A stretch of DNA of 64,000 nucleotides from Leptolyngbyaceae cyanobacterium clean351 (GTDB lineage Bacteria > Cyanobacteriota > Cyanobacteriia > DAIDHW01): NCBI GenBank assembly GCA_027451865.1, contig DAIDHW010000001.1:17798-81797 (forward strand), written 5' to 3'. The position numbers and the translations under genes were made by a program. The notes under the pieces were generated by a model. The model saw only the letters and a program-made list of their open reading frames with translations. It made no database searches and was not told where the DNA came from. Position 1 is the stretch's first letter. Every line of letters begins with the position of its first letter. Positions 21,597-32,040 of this stretch are shown piece by piece.

Positions 21597-22410
21597 AGGA
21601 GGTGTCCCTAATCAGATCTTCCCAGGTGGCTAGCTCCTGGGTCATGGCCGTTAACTTAGCCCGTATCCGGTTCAGGGCAACTTCCCCTAGGGGCAGGCGC
21701 AGGGGTGGGGAGGCTGACTCCACCACCTGAATCATGGCCTGGGCTGCCTTAGCCGGGTCACCGGGTTGTTTGCCCGAGTAGCCGTTGAGGGTGGCAATGG
21801 TCTGGTGAGCAGTGGTATTGTAGGTCGGCAGACTCCGCGCCGGCGTAACCAGGGAGTGGCCTGCCCAGTCAGTCCGAAAAGGTCCGGGCTCCACGATCGT
21901 CACCCGGATCCCCAAGGGCGCTACCTCAAGGGCCAAAGCCTCGGAGAATCCTTCTAGGGCATATTTACTAGCATTGTAGATACCTAAGCCTGGGGTAGCG
22001 ACGAAACCAGCCATGGAGGAGATTTGGAGGATATGACCACTGCCCTGGGCGCGCAGGACTGGCAGGACAGCACGGGTAACATTAAGGGCACCAAATAGAT
22101 TGGTCTCTAACTGGGCCCGGGCTTCGGCGTCACTAACCTCCTCCACTGCTCCCGCCAGTCCGTAGCCGGCATTATTCACCACCACGTCCAGACGTCCCCC
22201 AACCTGGGAGAGCACCGAGTTAACTTGCCGTTCATCGGTAACATCAAGGGCGTAGGCTCGGACCCTCTCCGGGGCCAAGGCCACAAGGTCCTCAAGCGTC
22301 TCCAGCCGGCGGGCGGTAGCCACCAGGGAGTCTCCCCGGGCTACCACCGCTTGGGCGAGGGCTTTACCTAGGCCCCGGGAGCAACCCGTAATGAACCAAA
22401 CTTTACTCAT
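21580..22410 (-). CDS. SDR-family oxidoreductase
   Basis: 276 residues of a classical short-chain dehydrogenase. The NAD(P)-binding TGCSRGLG, the NNAGYG loop, the catalytic Ser (ISSMAG) and YNASK (YxxxK) are present. Arg/Lys residues after the first strand (ARRLE) suggest NADP(H). Substrate is unknown. It is divergent from glmS across 159 bases; the minus-strand unit continues with the HNH-like gene. Confidence 0.88.
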   Translation of the reverse strand: MSKVWFITGCSRGLGKALAQAVVARGDSLVATARRLETLEDLVALAPERVRAYALDVTDERQVNSVLSQVGGRLDVVVNNAGYGLAGAVEEVSDAEARAQLETNLFGALNVTRAVLPVLRAQGSGHILQISSMAGFVATPGLGIYNASKYALEGFSEALALEVAPLGIRVTIVEPGPFRTDWAGHSLVTPARSLPTYNTTAHQTIATLNGYSGKQPGDPAKAAQAMIQVVESASPPLRLPLGEVALNRIRAKLTAMTQELATWEDLIRDTSFGTPA

Positions 22411-22569
22411 AGCTCCTATACATTGAGGATGGGCGAGGGATACTTGGGATAGCCCCTGTTCCCCCAGGCCCCATGGTAGCTCAGGAAAAATGGCCGCGGT
22501 TTAGCCTAAGTCGAGCGAATCGAGCTACCTTGGAGTTGGCTTTTTTAGCTTGCAGAGGGTCAGGTATCC

Positions 22570-24438
22570 ATGTGCGGTATTGTCGGCTACATCGGTCCAC
22601 GCTCAGCCCGGGAGGTTTTACTAACTGGGCTAGAAAAATTAGAGTACCGGGGTTACGACTCCGCCGGCCTAGCCACCCTCCATAACCATACCCTTGAGTG
22701 TGTGCGCAGCAAAGGCAAACTGGAAAACCTACGTCGCAAACTCGCCCCCGAATCAGAGCCGGCCCGGGTAGGCATAGGTCATACCCGCTGGGCTACCCAC
22801 GGTAAACCCGAGGAACACAACGCCCATCCCCACCTAGATGCCCCGGAGCGCTTGGCTGTAGTCCAAAACGGCATCATCGAAAACTATCTGGAGTTGCGTC
22901 GCCAGCTGCAGGAGCGGGGTTGCCAGTTTCGCTCTGATACGGACACGGAGGTGATTCCCCACTTGGTTAGCAGCTACCTGGAGCAAACCCGTGACCATCC
23001 CCACCCCCTCCTCGAGGCAGTGCGCCTAGTAGTGAATCAACTGCAGGGGGCCTTTGCCTTGGCAATCCTGTGCGCCGACTACCCGGAAGAGCTAGTAGTA
23101 GTGCGCCAACACGCCCCCTTGTGTATTGGGTTTGGGCCAGGAGAGGTGTTTTGTGCCTCGGATACCCCAGCTTTGGTCCCCTACACCCGCCAGGTCCTCA
23201 CCCTAGAGAACGGTGAACTAGCCCGCCTGACCCCTAACGGTGTGGAACTGTACACCTTCGCCGGGGAACCCCTGACCCGCTCGCCCCACCACTTGAACTG
23301 GAATCCGGTCCTGGTGGAAAAACAAGGCTTTCGGCACTTCATGATCAAGGAAATCTACGAGCAGCCCGGGGTAGTGCGCTCGTGTCTACAGGCCTACGCC
23401 CCGGACCTAGGCCCCGGTCCAATTCACTTGGGTTTGCCCGATGACTGGTACCAAGACCTAGAGCAGGTGCAGATCCTCGGCTGCGGCACCAGTTGGCACG
23501 CCAGTCTAGTAGGTAAGTATCTCCTTGAGCAGCTAGCTGGTGTCCCCACCCTTGTCCATTACGCCTCGGAGTTTCGCTACGCGCCCCCCCCCTTGAGCCC
23601 CAACACTCTTACCGTCGGCGTCACCCAGTCCGGAGAGACCGCAGACACCCTAGGAGCTTTGGACCTGGAGCGTCAGCGCCGCTCCAACTGCGCCCCTGCC
23701 TACCGGGCCCGACTCCTAGGGGTAACTAACCGTCCCGAGAGCACCCTAGGCCACTTGGTGCCCCAGCTGATCGATACCCTCGGGGGGATTGAGATTGGTG
23801 TGGCCGCCACCAAGACCTTCATCGGCCAGCTGATGGCCTTTTACCTTCTGGCCCTAGACCTCGGTCAGCGCCGGGGTACCCTAGCTCCAGAGCGCCTCGC
23901 GACGATCCTTCATGGACTGCAGCAACTGCCGGCGGCCATTGAGCTGATTTTGGAGGGGCAGGAGCACTACATCGCAACTCTGGCCCATCGCTTTGCCGAT
24001 ACTCAGGACTTTATCTTCCTTGGCCGGGGGATTAACTACCCCATTGCCTTGGAAGGAGCCTTGAAGCTCAAGGAGATTAGCTACATTCACGCCGAGGGGT
24101 ATCCTGCTGGGGAAATGAAGCACGGGCCCATTGCTCTCCTGGACGCCAAGGTGCCGGTAGTAGCCATCGCCAACCCCGGGATGGTCTACGAGAAGGTGCT
24201 CTCTAACGCCCTCGAGGCCAAGGCCCGGGACGCTCAGCTCATCGGGGTAACACCCCTAGGCTCCCAGGGAATTGGGGAGGTATTTGACCACATTCTGCCG
24301 ATTCCCCCGGTGGAGGAAGTCATCTCCCCCCTGGTGACGGTAATCCCCCTGCAACTGCTGGCCTACCATATTGCCGCCCTGCGGGGCCTAGACGTCGATC
24401 AACCCCGCAACCTGGCCAAATCCGTAACGGTGGAGTAG
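22570..24438 (+). CDS. glmS: Glutamine-fructose-6-phosphate aminotransferase
   Basis: 622 residues. Makes glucosamine 6-phosphate from fructose 6-phosphate and glutamine, the first step to UDP-GlcNAc for peptidoglycan and lipopolysaccharide. The mature N-terminus after Met removal is the catalytic Cys (MCGIVGYIG). RWATHGKP, NGIIENY and the two SIS domains (CGTSWHAS, QSGETADTLGAL; GRGINYPIALEGALKLKE) are clear, and it ends with the family-typical PRNLAKSVTVE. I see no glmS ribozyme upstream. The downstream membrane glycosyltransferase starts 3 bases after its stop and is probably co-translated. Confidence 0.97.
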   Translation: MCGIVGYIGPRSAREVLLTGLEKLEYRGYDSAGLATLHNHTLECVRSKGKLENLRRKLAPESEPARVGIGHTRWATHGKPEEHNAHPHLDAPERLAVVQNGIIENYLELRRQLQERGCQFRSDTDTEVIPHLVSSYLEQTRDHPHPLLEAVRLVVNQLQGAFALAILCADYPEELVVVRQHAPLCIGFGPGEVFCASDTPALVPYTRQVLTLENGELARLTPNGVELYTFAGEPLTRSPHHLNWNPVLVEKQGFRHFMIKEIYEQPGVVRSCLQAYAPDLGPGPIHLGLPDDWYQDLEQVQILGCGTSWHASLVGKYLLEQLAGVPTLVHYASEFRYAPPPLSPNTLTVGVTQSGETADTLGALDLERQRRSNCAPAYRARLLGVTNRPESTLGHLVPQLIDTLGGIEIGVAATKTFIGQLMAFYLLALDLGQRRGTLAPERLATILHGLQQLPAAIELILEGQEHYIATLAHRFADTQDFIFLGRGINYPIALEGALKLKEISYIHAEGYPAGEMKHGPIALLDAKVPVVAIANPGMVYEKVLSNALEAKARDAQLIGVTPLGSQGIGEVFDHILPIPPVEEVISPLVTVIPLQLLAYHIAALRGLDVDQPRNLAKSVTVE

Positions 24439-24440
24439 GG

Positions 24441-25679
24441 GTGGGCAGTAAAGACCGCTGGTCAGGACTGGGCTACGTACTGGCCGTGGGGGGCCTGAGT
24501 CGCCTGGTGGTGGTGGGGACCATGGTGGGGGTGGCGCCCCTGCTGCCCCTAGCTCCCGGGGAACTGGTAGCCAAAACCGGCTGGGCAGTGTTTTCCGCTT
24601 GGGATAGTCAATACTACGCTGCCATCGCCGAGATGGGCTATCAGCCAGGACCAGTCCCCCTGACAGCTTTTTTTCCTCTGTTCCCCCTGCTGTGTCGCGG
24701 GGTGATGAATCTGGGGTTACCCTTTCAAGTGGCCGCCCCAGTGGTGAATAACCTGACCTTCTTGGCGGCTCTGGGGTACCTGTACAACTGGCTTGAAGAT
24801 CGCTACGACCGGGGGACAGCTCGCTGGGGGACGGCGGTGCTGGCCTGGTGCCCCTTATCTTTATTCGCCAGTGTCGCCTACAGTGAAGGAGCCTTTTTGC
24901 TGTGCAGCTGTGCTACCATGCGGGCCTTCGACCGCCACCAGTACGCTCCGGCGGCGGGGTGGGGGATGCTAGCCACCGCCTGCCGGCCTACGGGGGTGGC
25001 CTTGATTCCCGCCCTGCTGATCGCTGCCTACCAGGAAAAGCACCCTGGGAGGGCCTACGTCGCCGGTTTGGCCGCCCTAGGGGGAATAGGGCTCTTTAGT
25101 CTTTACTGCTGGATTTATCTAGGGGACCCCTTGGCCTTTTTCCACGCCCAACGGTTTTGGCGGCCAAGCTTGGGGTTCGACTGGGCGGGCTGGTTGAAGA
25201 TGGTGGTGCAAGTGAGTAGCGGGGCAATCTGGGCCGGTTCCGGTGCCCTGAGGGACCCCTGGCATCCGTGGCTGTTTACGGCTAGTCTGACCCTGATGGC
25301 CCTGGCTGGGGGATGGTGCCGCCGGCCCTGGCTGGCCAGGATTCTGCTGGGTTTGGCAGTCCTGGTCCAGTGGCTGGTGGGGGGAGACCCCTGGACTAAC
25401 CTGATGGTGATCGGCGGGGGGGCCTACCTGCTAGGGCGCCACCGGCAAACCCTATCCAGGGTTACCCTGGTCTACGGCGTCTTGGCCCTGGCCTTAATTC
25501 TGGCCTCCGGGAGCACCATCTCCCTCAACCGCCTGGGGTACGGGGTTATCTCCCTCAGTGTGGCCTTAGGTATAGAACTAAAAAACCACCCGGCGGCGGG
25601 GTGGGGGATGCTGGGATTTTTTGGTTTAGTGCTGGTGTCCATGGCTCTGAGGTTCGCCCAGGGCCAGTGGGTAGCCTAG
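24441..25679 (+). CDS. Polytopic mannosyltransferase-like membrane protein (PIG-V/GT76-like)
   Basis: 412 residues starting at GTG, 3 bases after the glmS stop. About nine or ten hydrophobic segments are visible. The N-terminal luminal or periplasmic loop contains WDSQYYAAIAEMGY and FFPLFPLL, which match the catalytic loop of PIG-V-related mannosyltransferases that use polyprenyl-phosphate sugars; VAYSEGAFLL and ACRPTGVALIPAL are also family-like. It probably adds a sugar to a lipid or exported protein. Coupling with glmS hints at cell-envelope sugar metabolism; this is inference. Confidence 0.75.
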   Translation: MGSKDRWSGLGYVLAVGGLSRLVVVGTMVGVAPLLPLAPGELVAKTGWAVFSAWDSQYYAAIAEMGYQPGPVPLTAFFPLFPLLCRGVMNLGLPFQVAAPVVNNLTFLAALGYLYNWLEDRYDRGTARWGTAVLAWCPLSLFASVAYSEGAFLLCSCATMRAFDRHQYAPAAGWGMLATACRPTGVALIPALLIAAYQEKHPGRAYVAGLAALGGIGLFSLYCWIYLGDPLAFFHAQRFWRPSLGFDWAGWLKMVVQVSSGAIWAGSGALRDPWHPWLFTASLTLMALAGGWCRRPWLARILLGLAVLVQWLVGGDPWTNLMVIGGGAYLLGRHRQTLSRVTLVYGVLALALILASGSTISLNRLGYGVISLSVALGIELKNHPAAGWGMLGFFGLVLVSMALRFAQGQWVA

Positions 25680-25729
25680 TACTGAGGCCTTAGGGTAGAA
25701 TTCTTGGGTAGTACCCCACTGGCACACCC

Positions 25730-28438
25730 ATGGCGGAGAGTTTTCGTCCCACCCCAGGCTCCCTGGTCACCTGTAGGGGCCGCCACTGGACCGTCCTACC
25801 TGGCGACATCCCTGATCTGGTGCTGCTGCGGCCCCTGAGCGGGGATGAGGACCAGGTCTGCGGCCTCTACACTCCCCTGGAGCTAGACTCCCTGGCCCCG
25901 GCCCAGTTTCCTCTGCCCCACCCGGACCAAGCCCAAGACCACCGCGCCGCTCAACTGTTGCTTGCAGCTGCCCGTCTGAGCCTGCGGGATAGTACTAGTC
26001 CTCTACGTTGTCTTGGTCGTCTGTCCCTGCGGCCACGCCCCTACCAGATCGTGCCCCTACTCATGGCCCTGCGCCTGACGACTGTCCGCTTGTTGATCGC
26101 CGACGACGTGGGGATCGGCAAGACCATTGAGGCGGGCCTGATCGCCCGGGAGCTGCTAGAGCGAGGGGAGGTGAGGCGCCTAGCCGTCCTGTGCCCACCC
26201 CACCTGTGTGACCAATGGCAGCAGGAATTGCGGGAGAAATTTCACCTTGACCCGGTGGTGGTCAGCAGCAAAACTGTCGGCCGCCTAGAGCGCGACCTGC
26301 CCAGCTTAGGAGAACACCTTTTCGGCTACTACCCCCACCTTATCCTCAGCCTTGATTACGTTAAGGGCGAGCGTCTGCGCGCGCCTTTCCTGACCCATTG
26401 TCCAGAATTAGTGATTGTTGATGAGGCCCACACCAGCACCCAGCCCGGGGATGGGACTGGGGAGCAACAGCAACGCCACCAACTCCTCAAAGAGGTAACC
26501 AAGGACCCCTCGCGCCACTGTATCCTCTTGACCGCCACCCCCCACAGCGGTATTGAGGCCTCTTTCCAATCCCTACTAGGACTGCTCAAGCCCGAATTTG
26601 CCCAGTGGAATCTAGACCAACTCTCCCCCGAGCAGCAGGCTGACCTGGAGAGCCACTTTATCCAGCGCCGCCGTCAGGATGTGGGTCAAGGGGAACAGAC
26701 CCCTTTCCCCGAGCGTGAGTCTATTGACCAACCCTACGCCCTGTCTGAAGAGTACCGGGTCCTGCACGACCAGGTTTTCGCCTACGCCCGGGGTCTGATC
26801 CAGGGCGTGACGGAGCAGATGAGTAATGCCCAACGCCAGGGGTGTTACTGGTCTGCCCTGGCGGTGATTCGCTGTGTCATGTCCTCTCCTGCTGCCGCCG
26901 TGGCTGCCCTTGCTAAACGGGCCGGCCCCCCCATCCCTGAGCCGGTTCCCGACCTAGAGTCGCTGTCGGAGACCTACCTGGACAAGGACGAGCAGGACAC
27001 CGACACCCCGCCCCTCCTGGAGCCGGCTGACCAGTTCCGGGAGTTTGTCCACCTAGCTGAGGGCCTCCAGGGGCCTCGGGACGTCAAGCTCCAAGCCCTG
27101 CTGCAGCTGGTGCGGGAGTTACTCGGCCCACCCCCCCGCCCCCCAATCATCTGGTGTCGCTACCTGGCCACAGCTAACTACCTGGCCCACCGGTTACAGG
27201 CCGAGCTCGGGGAGGGGGTGGCTGTAGCCGCCATTACTGGGGAGCTAAACCAGGAGCAGCGCCGCGCCCGCCTGCAGGACCTAGAAGCCAACGACCAGCG
27301 GGTATTGGTGGCCACCGACTGCCTCAGTGAGGGGGTTAACCTGCAGGAATTATTCCAGGCGGTGATCCACTACGACCTCCCTTGGAACCCCAATCGCCTT
27401 GAGCAACGGGTAGGGCGAGTAGACCGCTACGGTCAAAGGGTTCCTAAGGTTAGCAGTTACTTCCTCTACGGCCAGGGCAATCCCGTAGACGATGCCCTGC
27501 GTAGTGTGCTCATTCGCAAAGCCATCGAGATCCACAGGACCCTAGGGGTGAGCGTGCCAGTACCTGAGGCAGGGGAAGCGGTGGCCAGGGCAGTGCTCGA
27601 TTCCCTGCTTGACCAGGGTCAGGGGTGCTCCGAGCAGCTAAACTATACCTGGGACCAGGCGGTCCGGCAAGAGGAGGTCGGCCGGACCCGGTTTGCCCAG
27701 CGGTGGATTAAGCCTGAGCAGGTAGAGCAAGAGCTCCAGGCCGCAGATCAGGTCCTAGGTACTCCACAGTTGGTGGAGGAGTTCGTCCGGACGGCTTGCC
27801 TGCGCCTGGGGTCTCCCTTGGTGCCAGAGAAGGGCTCTACCTGGCGCTTGGGGTCATTACCCCAGGTCCCGGTCAGCCTGCCACCGCTCATCACCTTTAA
27901 CCCGCTGGCCCCCCCGGGGGTGGAGTACGTGGGCCGGAATCATCCCTTGGTGGCGGGGCTAGCCCAGCATCTGCTCGGGGAAGCCCTGGAGAATGCCTCT
28001 GACCCCACCGCCGCCCGCTGCGGCTTCACCATTACCCGGGCAGTCGAACAGCGCACCACTATTCTCCTGCTGCGAGCCCGTTACCTTTTCACCAGCCCCC
28101 TAGCCGGCCCGCGCTTGGTAGAGGAGTGTTTCACGGCTGGCTTTACGGGGCCTCCCCGGGCCCCCCTCTGGCTAGACCCCGCTCAGGCTCAGGCTCTTCT
28201 AGAGGAGGCCGAACCCACGGGGGATCTAGCCCCGGCGCTGAAGCAGCGGCAGCTAGCCGAGGTGATCGGCAAACTGGAGGTATTGACGCCTGAACTGACA
28301 GCGATAGCTGACCAACGGGCGCGGGCGGTCCTTCAGGCCCACCGCCGGGTCCGGGGTATTACCCGGGAAGAACAAGTCACCGTGCTCCCCCACCTGCCCC
28401 TAGATATCCTGGGTTTATTTGTCCTTAATCCCCCATGA
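25730..28438 (+). CDS. SNF2/DrmD-like superfamily 2 helicase of a defence island
   Basis: 902 residues. The N-terminal 100 residues form a small beta-rich domain, followed by helicase lobe 1 with [12 protein letters not shown] (about 124), [21 protein letters not shown] (about 230) and LTATPHSG, and lobe 2 with [26 protein letters not shown], and [15 protein letters not shown] (about 565). This matches helicases of the RapA/SNF2 kind found next to Eco57I-type methylases, such as DrmD of class 1 DISARM. The stop overlaps the methylase start by 4 bases (ATGA), so the two are coupled. Role in antiviral defence is inferred from family and context. Confidence 0.88.
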   Translation: MAESFRPTPGSLVTCRGRHWTVLPGDIPDLVLLRPLSGDEDQVCGLYTPLELDSLAPAQFPLPHPDQAQDHRAAQLLLAAARLSLRDSTSPLRCLGRLSLRPRPYQIVPLLMALRLTTVRLLIADDVGIGKTIEAGLIARELLERGEVRRLAVLCPPHLCDQWQQELREKFHLDPVVVSSKTVGRLERDLPSLGEHLFGYYPHLILSLDYVKGERLRAPFLTHCPELVIVDEAHTSTQPGDGTGEQQQRHQLLKEVTKDPSRHCILLTATPHSGIEASFQSLLGLLKPEFAQWNLDQLSPEQQADLESHFIQRRRQDVGQGEQTPFPERESIDQPYALSEEYRVLHDQVFAYARGLIQGVTEQMSNAQRQGCYWSALAVIRCVMSSPAAAVAALAKRAGPPIPEPVPDLESLSETYLDKDEQDTDTPPLLEPADQFREFVHLAEGLQGPRDVKLQALLQLVRELLGPPPRPPIIWCRYLATANYLAHRLQAELGEGVAVAAITGELNQEQRRARLQDLEANDQRVLVATDCLSEGVNLQELFQAVIHYDLPWNPNRLEQRVGRVDRYGQRVPKVSSYFLYGQGNPVDDALRSVLIRKAIEIHRTLGVSVPVPEAGEAVARAVLDSLLDQGQGCSEQLNYTWDQAVRQEEVGRTRFAQRWIKPEQVEQELQAADQVLGTPQLVEEFVRTACLRLGSPLVPEKGSTWRLGSLPQVPVSLPPLITFNPLAPPGVEYVGRNHPLVAGLAQHLLGEALENASDPTAARCGFTITRAVEQRTTILLLRARYLFTSPLAGPRLVEECFTAGFTGPPRAPLWLDPAQAQALLEEAEPTGDLAPALKQRQLAEVIGKLEVLTPELTAIADQRARAVLQAHRRVRGITREEQVTVLPHLPLDILGLFVLNPP

Positions 28439-31400
28439 GTATGAAACCGGCCATCAAGGGAGCGATTACGGTCCAGGGATTCTTGAGTCTTGACTTGGTG
28501 ATGGCTATGGGTGATGACCTTGGGAAGCTGAGCGACCAGGTCACCAGAGTCTGGGGGGAGGCGCAAACCCGCTGGCGGGCCCTGACCCCAGACACTCCTC
28601 TGACCCAGGACCAGTGGGTAATCCCTCTCCTCCAGAGCCTTGGTTACTCCCTAGCTCCCCTGACCGAAACCAAGGTACACGGCCAGAGCTTCCCCATCTC
28701 CCACCAGGCGGCCGGTGTGCCGGTGCACATCGTCGGGGATGGGGTGGATTTAGACCGGCGGCCCCCCAAGGGTGGTTTATCACCCCAGACCCTAGTCCAG
28801 ACCTACCTCGACTGCACCGACCCCCTCTGGGGGGTGGTCACCAACGGTCAGCTGTGGCGCTTGGTGCGCAGCTCGGGTTGCCTAAGTGGTAGCCGTTACC
28901 TACAGGTGGATCTACGCCAAATCCTCACCGAGGGGGACCTGGCGGAATTTGGTCTATTTTATCGCCTCTTCCACCGCTCTCAACTCCCCCTGTCCTCTGG
29001 CCCCGGGGGCAGCCTAGAGGCCCTCTACCAGGAGTCAGTACACCAGGGGGGAAGGGCACGGGAGAAGCTAGGCGAGGGGGTAGTAGAAGCTCTAAAGATT
29101 CTGGGGAATGGGTTTTTGCAGCACCCCCAAAACCGGACTCTCAAAGAGCACTTGAGTCAGGGCGGCCTCACCCCCCAGGAGTACTACGGACAATTGCTGC
29201 AGGTAGTTTACCGGCTGCTGTTTTTGCTGGTGATGGAGGCTCAGGGCCTGCTGCCGGCTGACCATCCCCAGGCACCTATCTACCGCCGGTACTACAGTCT
29301 TGAGCGCCTCCGGGGTCAAGCCGAGCGGCCTAGTCCCCGGCCAGAAAATTTCTCAGATCTGTGGCAAGGGCTGCGGGTCACCTTCGCCCTGTTTGATGAG
29401 CGCCAACGAGGCCAGCTCCTAGGGTTGCCTCCCCTGAACAGCGACCTGTTTCGGTCCGGGACCCTCGAGGAGCTCCAGGAGTTAGATAACCACTTCCTCC
29501 GCCGGGCCATTAGGGCGCTGGGGGTTTTTGATCAGGACCAGCAGCCCCGGCGGATCAACTACGCAGCCCTGGCGGCCGAAGAGCTAGGAAGCATCTACCA
29601 GAGGCTGCTAGACCTCTATCCGGTCCTGGATCAGCAGGAGTGGGTCTTCGAGCTGATAGCGGCCCCGGAAGTGCAGACTAAGAGTCCCGCCTACTATACT
29701 CCCCCAGAGTTAGTGAAGCAGATAGTCAAAGATACCCTAGAACCAGTGCTGGCCGAGAAGTTAGCCGCCGGTAGGGAACCTGAGGAAGCAGTTTTAGACT
29801 TGAAGGTCTGTGACCCGGCCTGTGGGTCGGGCCAGTTTTTGTTGGCGGCCGCTCGCTACCTAGGCCAAAAACTCGCCGAGGCTCGGGAAGCTGACCCTAG
29901 CCCCCTAACCCTGCGGCAAGCAGTACGTACGGTGATTAGCCAGTGCATCTACGGTGTCGATCTCAACCCCCTAGCGGTAGACCTGACTAGGTTAGCCCTA
30001 GGGATTGAGGGGTTTTGTCCTGGTCTATCAATGATGTTTCTGGACCACCGGATTAAGTGCGGCAACTCCTTGGTGGGGGTGGTGGACTTAGGCTGCCTAG
30101 AACAGGGAATCCCTGATGAGGCCTACAAGCCAGGTAATGCTGATGATAGACATGTGGCCACCCAAATGCGAGAAGCAAACAAAGGTGCCTACCGGGAGCG
30201 CCGCCTCCTACCTGACCTGGGCCCCGGGCGGCTGGCCCACCGCCAAGCCCTACTCAACCTAGGGGACCTAAAGGACGACCAGCCGGCGGCGGTGCACCAC
30301 AAGCACCAGCAATACATCCAGGGCCGCCAGCTCGGCCTGCGAGACTACCAAGCTTGTAACCTCTGGGTGGGGGCCTTTTTCATCCCCCTGACCCGCACCT
30401 ACACTGACCGAGTACCCACCTGGACGCACCTAGAGCGCTTCCTGCGGGGCCAACCCCTTGACCCGGCTCTCCAGGAACTAGTAGAGCAAACCGCTCTCCG
30501 GGAACAGTTTTTCCACTGGCCCCTAGAATACCCGGAGGTGTTCGGGGAGCGGGGAGGATTTGATTGTGTGGTAAGTACTCCCCCCTGGGAGTCACTCCAG
30601 GTCCGGGAGTTCGGGTTTTTTGCCGCCCGGGATCCAGCAGTAAGGCAGGCCCAAACCAAGGAGGAGCAGCAGGAGCTGATTCGGCTGATGCCGACGCGCA
30701 ATCCGGCCCTAGAGGCGCAATTCGGCCAAGTTAAGCGCTCTGAGGAGGCCCAAAACAAGTTTATCCGCAGCAGCGGCCGCTTTAGGCACACTAAGTCCGG
30801 GCAGCTAAACACCTATACCCTCTTTCTGGAAACTGCCCAGAGGATCACCCGCGGCCGCGCTACCCTGTTGGTGCCGGGGAGTATTCTGGGTGAGGCCAGA
30901 GCCCAGGAGTGGCTGGGGACCCAGCTATCAAACCAGCACCTGTTGAGCCTAGGGGGCTTCGATGCCCAGTCATCCCTGCTAGATTCATCCCTTGCCCCCG
31001 ATGGTTTTGGGATTTTGACCCTCACCCACCAGTCAACCCCCCCGGATCTGGTTTTTCACTGTCAAACCCTCAAGGACCTCAAGGACGAGCGCCGACACCA
31101 CAGCTACACGATCAAAGAGCTACACCAGATTAGTCCTAACACCCTCAGCCTGCCCCAAGCCCGCACTGACCGGGATGCCCAGCTGCTGAAGAAAATCTAC
31201 ACCCGGGCACCGGTGTTGGTAAATGAGACTCGCGGGCACAACCCCTGGCAGGTTGACCTGGTCAACCTCAAGGGGGAGGCCGGGAGTAAGTTGATTAGCC
31301 GGCAGGCGGTGGAGCAGCAGTTAGGGGAGCGGTGGCAGCGAGACTGGCTAATGGTGTTGCAGCGGGTGATCCCGAATCCTCGGGAGCGGACTGTACATCT

Positions 31401-31941
31401 TCGGGTCGCCGCCAAGGGTGGCCTAGACGATCAGATTGCCCTAGTGCTCCTGGAAACCAAGAGTTACCCCATTCAGGCCCTGTTTTTGGCCAACCTGAAT
31501 AGCCTGGTCCTGGATTTTGTCGCTGGCCAGAAACTAGTCGGCACGGCTTTGACCTTCCCCTTCCTGCAGCAGCTGCCGGTTCTGCCCCCCAAGTCCTACC
31601 AGTCTGGCCACCAAGCGTTTATCCTCCCCCGGGTCATCGAGCTCACCTACACCACCTTTGACCTGAAACCCTTTGCCCAGGACCTGGGCTACTCTGGTCC
31701 TCCTTTCCCTTGGGACCCCCAGCGCCAGGCGCGCCTTAGCAGTGAACTAGACGCCTACTACGCCCACCTCTACGGCCTTAGCTGGGATGACCTGCGTTAC
31801 CTCCTAGACCCCAGGGAGGTCTACGGGCCTGACTTTCCCGGTGAAACTTTTCCCCTCCTGCAGGAGCGGGAAATTCAGCAGCTAGGGGAATACCGCACTA
31901 GGAGGCTGATCCTGGAGGCCTGGGACCAACTGGGGTTTTAG
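28435..31941 (+). CDS. Large Eco57I/DrmMI-like DNA adenine methylase with TPPW motif
   Basis: 1168 residues. An N-terminal region of about 430 residues precedes the methylase core: DPACGSGQFLLAA (SAM site, about 460), CIYGVDLNPLAVDLTRLAL, and the catalytic motif IV at about 713, which reads STPPWE rather than the usual NPPW. A target-recognition region and C-terminal YPxxY..LYGLSWDDLRYLLDP follow. The organisation is like BREX PglX and DISARM DrmMI. No PD-(D/E)xK nuclease motif was found in it. It is coupled to the upstream helicase. The N to T change in motif IV may lower or abolish methylation; this needs testing. Confidence 0.88.
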   Translation: MSMKPAIKGAITVQGFLSLDLVMAMGDDLGKLSDQVTRVWGEAQTRWRALTPDTPLTQDQWVIPLLQSLGYSLAPLTETKVHGQSFPISHQAAGVPVHIVGDGVDLDRRPPKGGLSPQTLVQTYLDCTDPLWGVVTNGQLWRLVRSSGCLSGSRYLQVDLRQILTEGDLAEFGLFYRLFHRSQLPLSSGPGGSLEALYQESVHQGGRAREKLGEGVVEALKILGNGFLQHPQNRTLKEHLSQGGLTPQEYYGQLLQVVYRLLFLLVMEAQGLLPADHPQAPIYRRYYSLERLRGQAERPSPRPENFSDLWQGLRVTFALFDERQRGQLLGLPPLNSDLFRSGTLEELQELDNHFLRRAIRALGVFDQDQQPRRINYAALAAEELGSIYQRLLDLYPVLDQQEWVFELIAAPEVQTKSPAYYTPPELVKQIVKDTLEPVLAEKLAAGREPEEAVLDLKVCDPACGSGQFLLAAARYLGQKLAEAREADPSPLTLRQAVRTVISQCIYGVDLNPLAVDLTRLALGIEGFCPGLSMMFLDHRIKCGNSLVGVVDLGCLEQGIPDEAYKPGNADDRHVATQMREANKGAYRERRLLPDLGPGRLAHRQALLNLGDLKDDQPAAVHHKHQQYIQGRQLGLRDYQACNLWVGAFFIPLTRTYTDRVPTWTHLERFLRGQPLDPALQELVEQTALREQFFHWPLEYPEVFGERGGFDCVVSTPPWESLQVREFGFFAARDPAVRQAQTKEEQQELIRLMPTRNPALEAQFGQVKRSEEAQNKFIRSSGRFRHTKSGQLNTYTLFLETAQRITRGRATLLVPGSILGEARAQEWLGTQLSNQHLLSLGGFDAQSSLLDSSLAPDGFGILTLTHQSTPPDLVFHCQTLKDLKDERRHHSYTIKELHQISPNTLSLPQARTDRDAQLLKKIYTRAPVLVNETRGHNPWQVDLVNLKGEAGSKLISRQAVEQQLGERWQRDWLMVLQRVIPNPRERTVHLRVAAKGGLDDQIALVLLETKSYPIQALFLANLNSLVLDFVAGQKLVGTALTFPFLQQLPVLPPKSYQSGHQAFILPRVIELTYTTFDLKPFAQDLGYSGPPFPWDPQRQARLSSELDAYYAHLYGLSWDDLRYLLDPREVYGPDFPGETFPLLQEREIQQLGEYRTRRLILEAWDQLGF

Positions 31942-32004
31942 GGGGCTGAAGTAATTCCCCGGGAGTCGGCCAACTTGAGCCCTGATGTCCTATAGTATTT
32001 GGGG

Positions 32005-32034
32005 TTGCCCACCCACTTTAATTAGTACTAGAAT
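32005..32034 (+). promoter_or_regulatory. Promoter of the first ParA-like gene, probably leaderless
   Basis: TTGCCC (32005-32010) and TAGAAT (32029-32034) are spaced by 18 bases. The GTG start at 32041 lies 7 bases after the -10 box, about where transcription should begin, and no ribosome site is visible. The palindrome TTAGTACTAG-like core (AGTACT at 32024-32029) overlaps the -10 box and may be an operator. The whole block recurs before the second ParA-like gene. Confidence 0.55.
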
Positions 32035-32040
32035 ACTTCT

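Noticed and set aside
22411..22569. glmS ribozyme upstream of glmS
   Set aside because: The leader is too short and shows no conserved ribozyme core.
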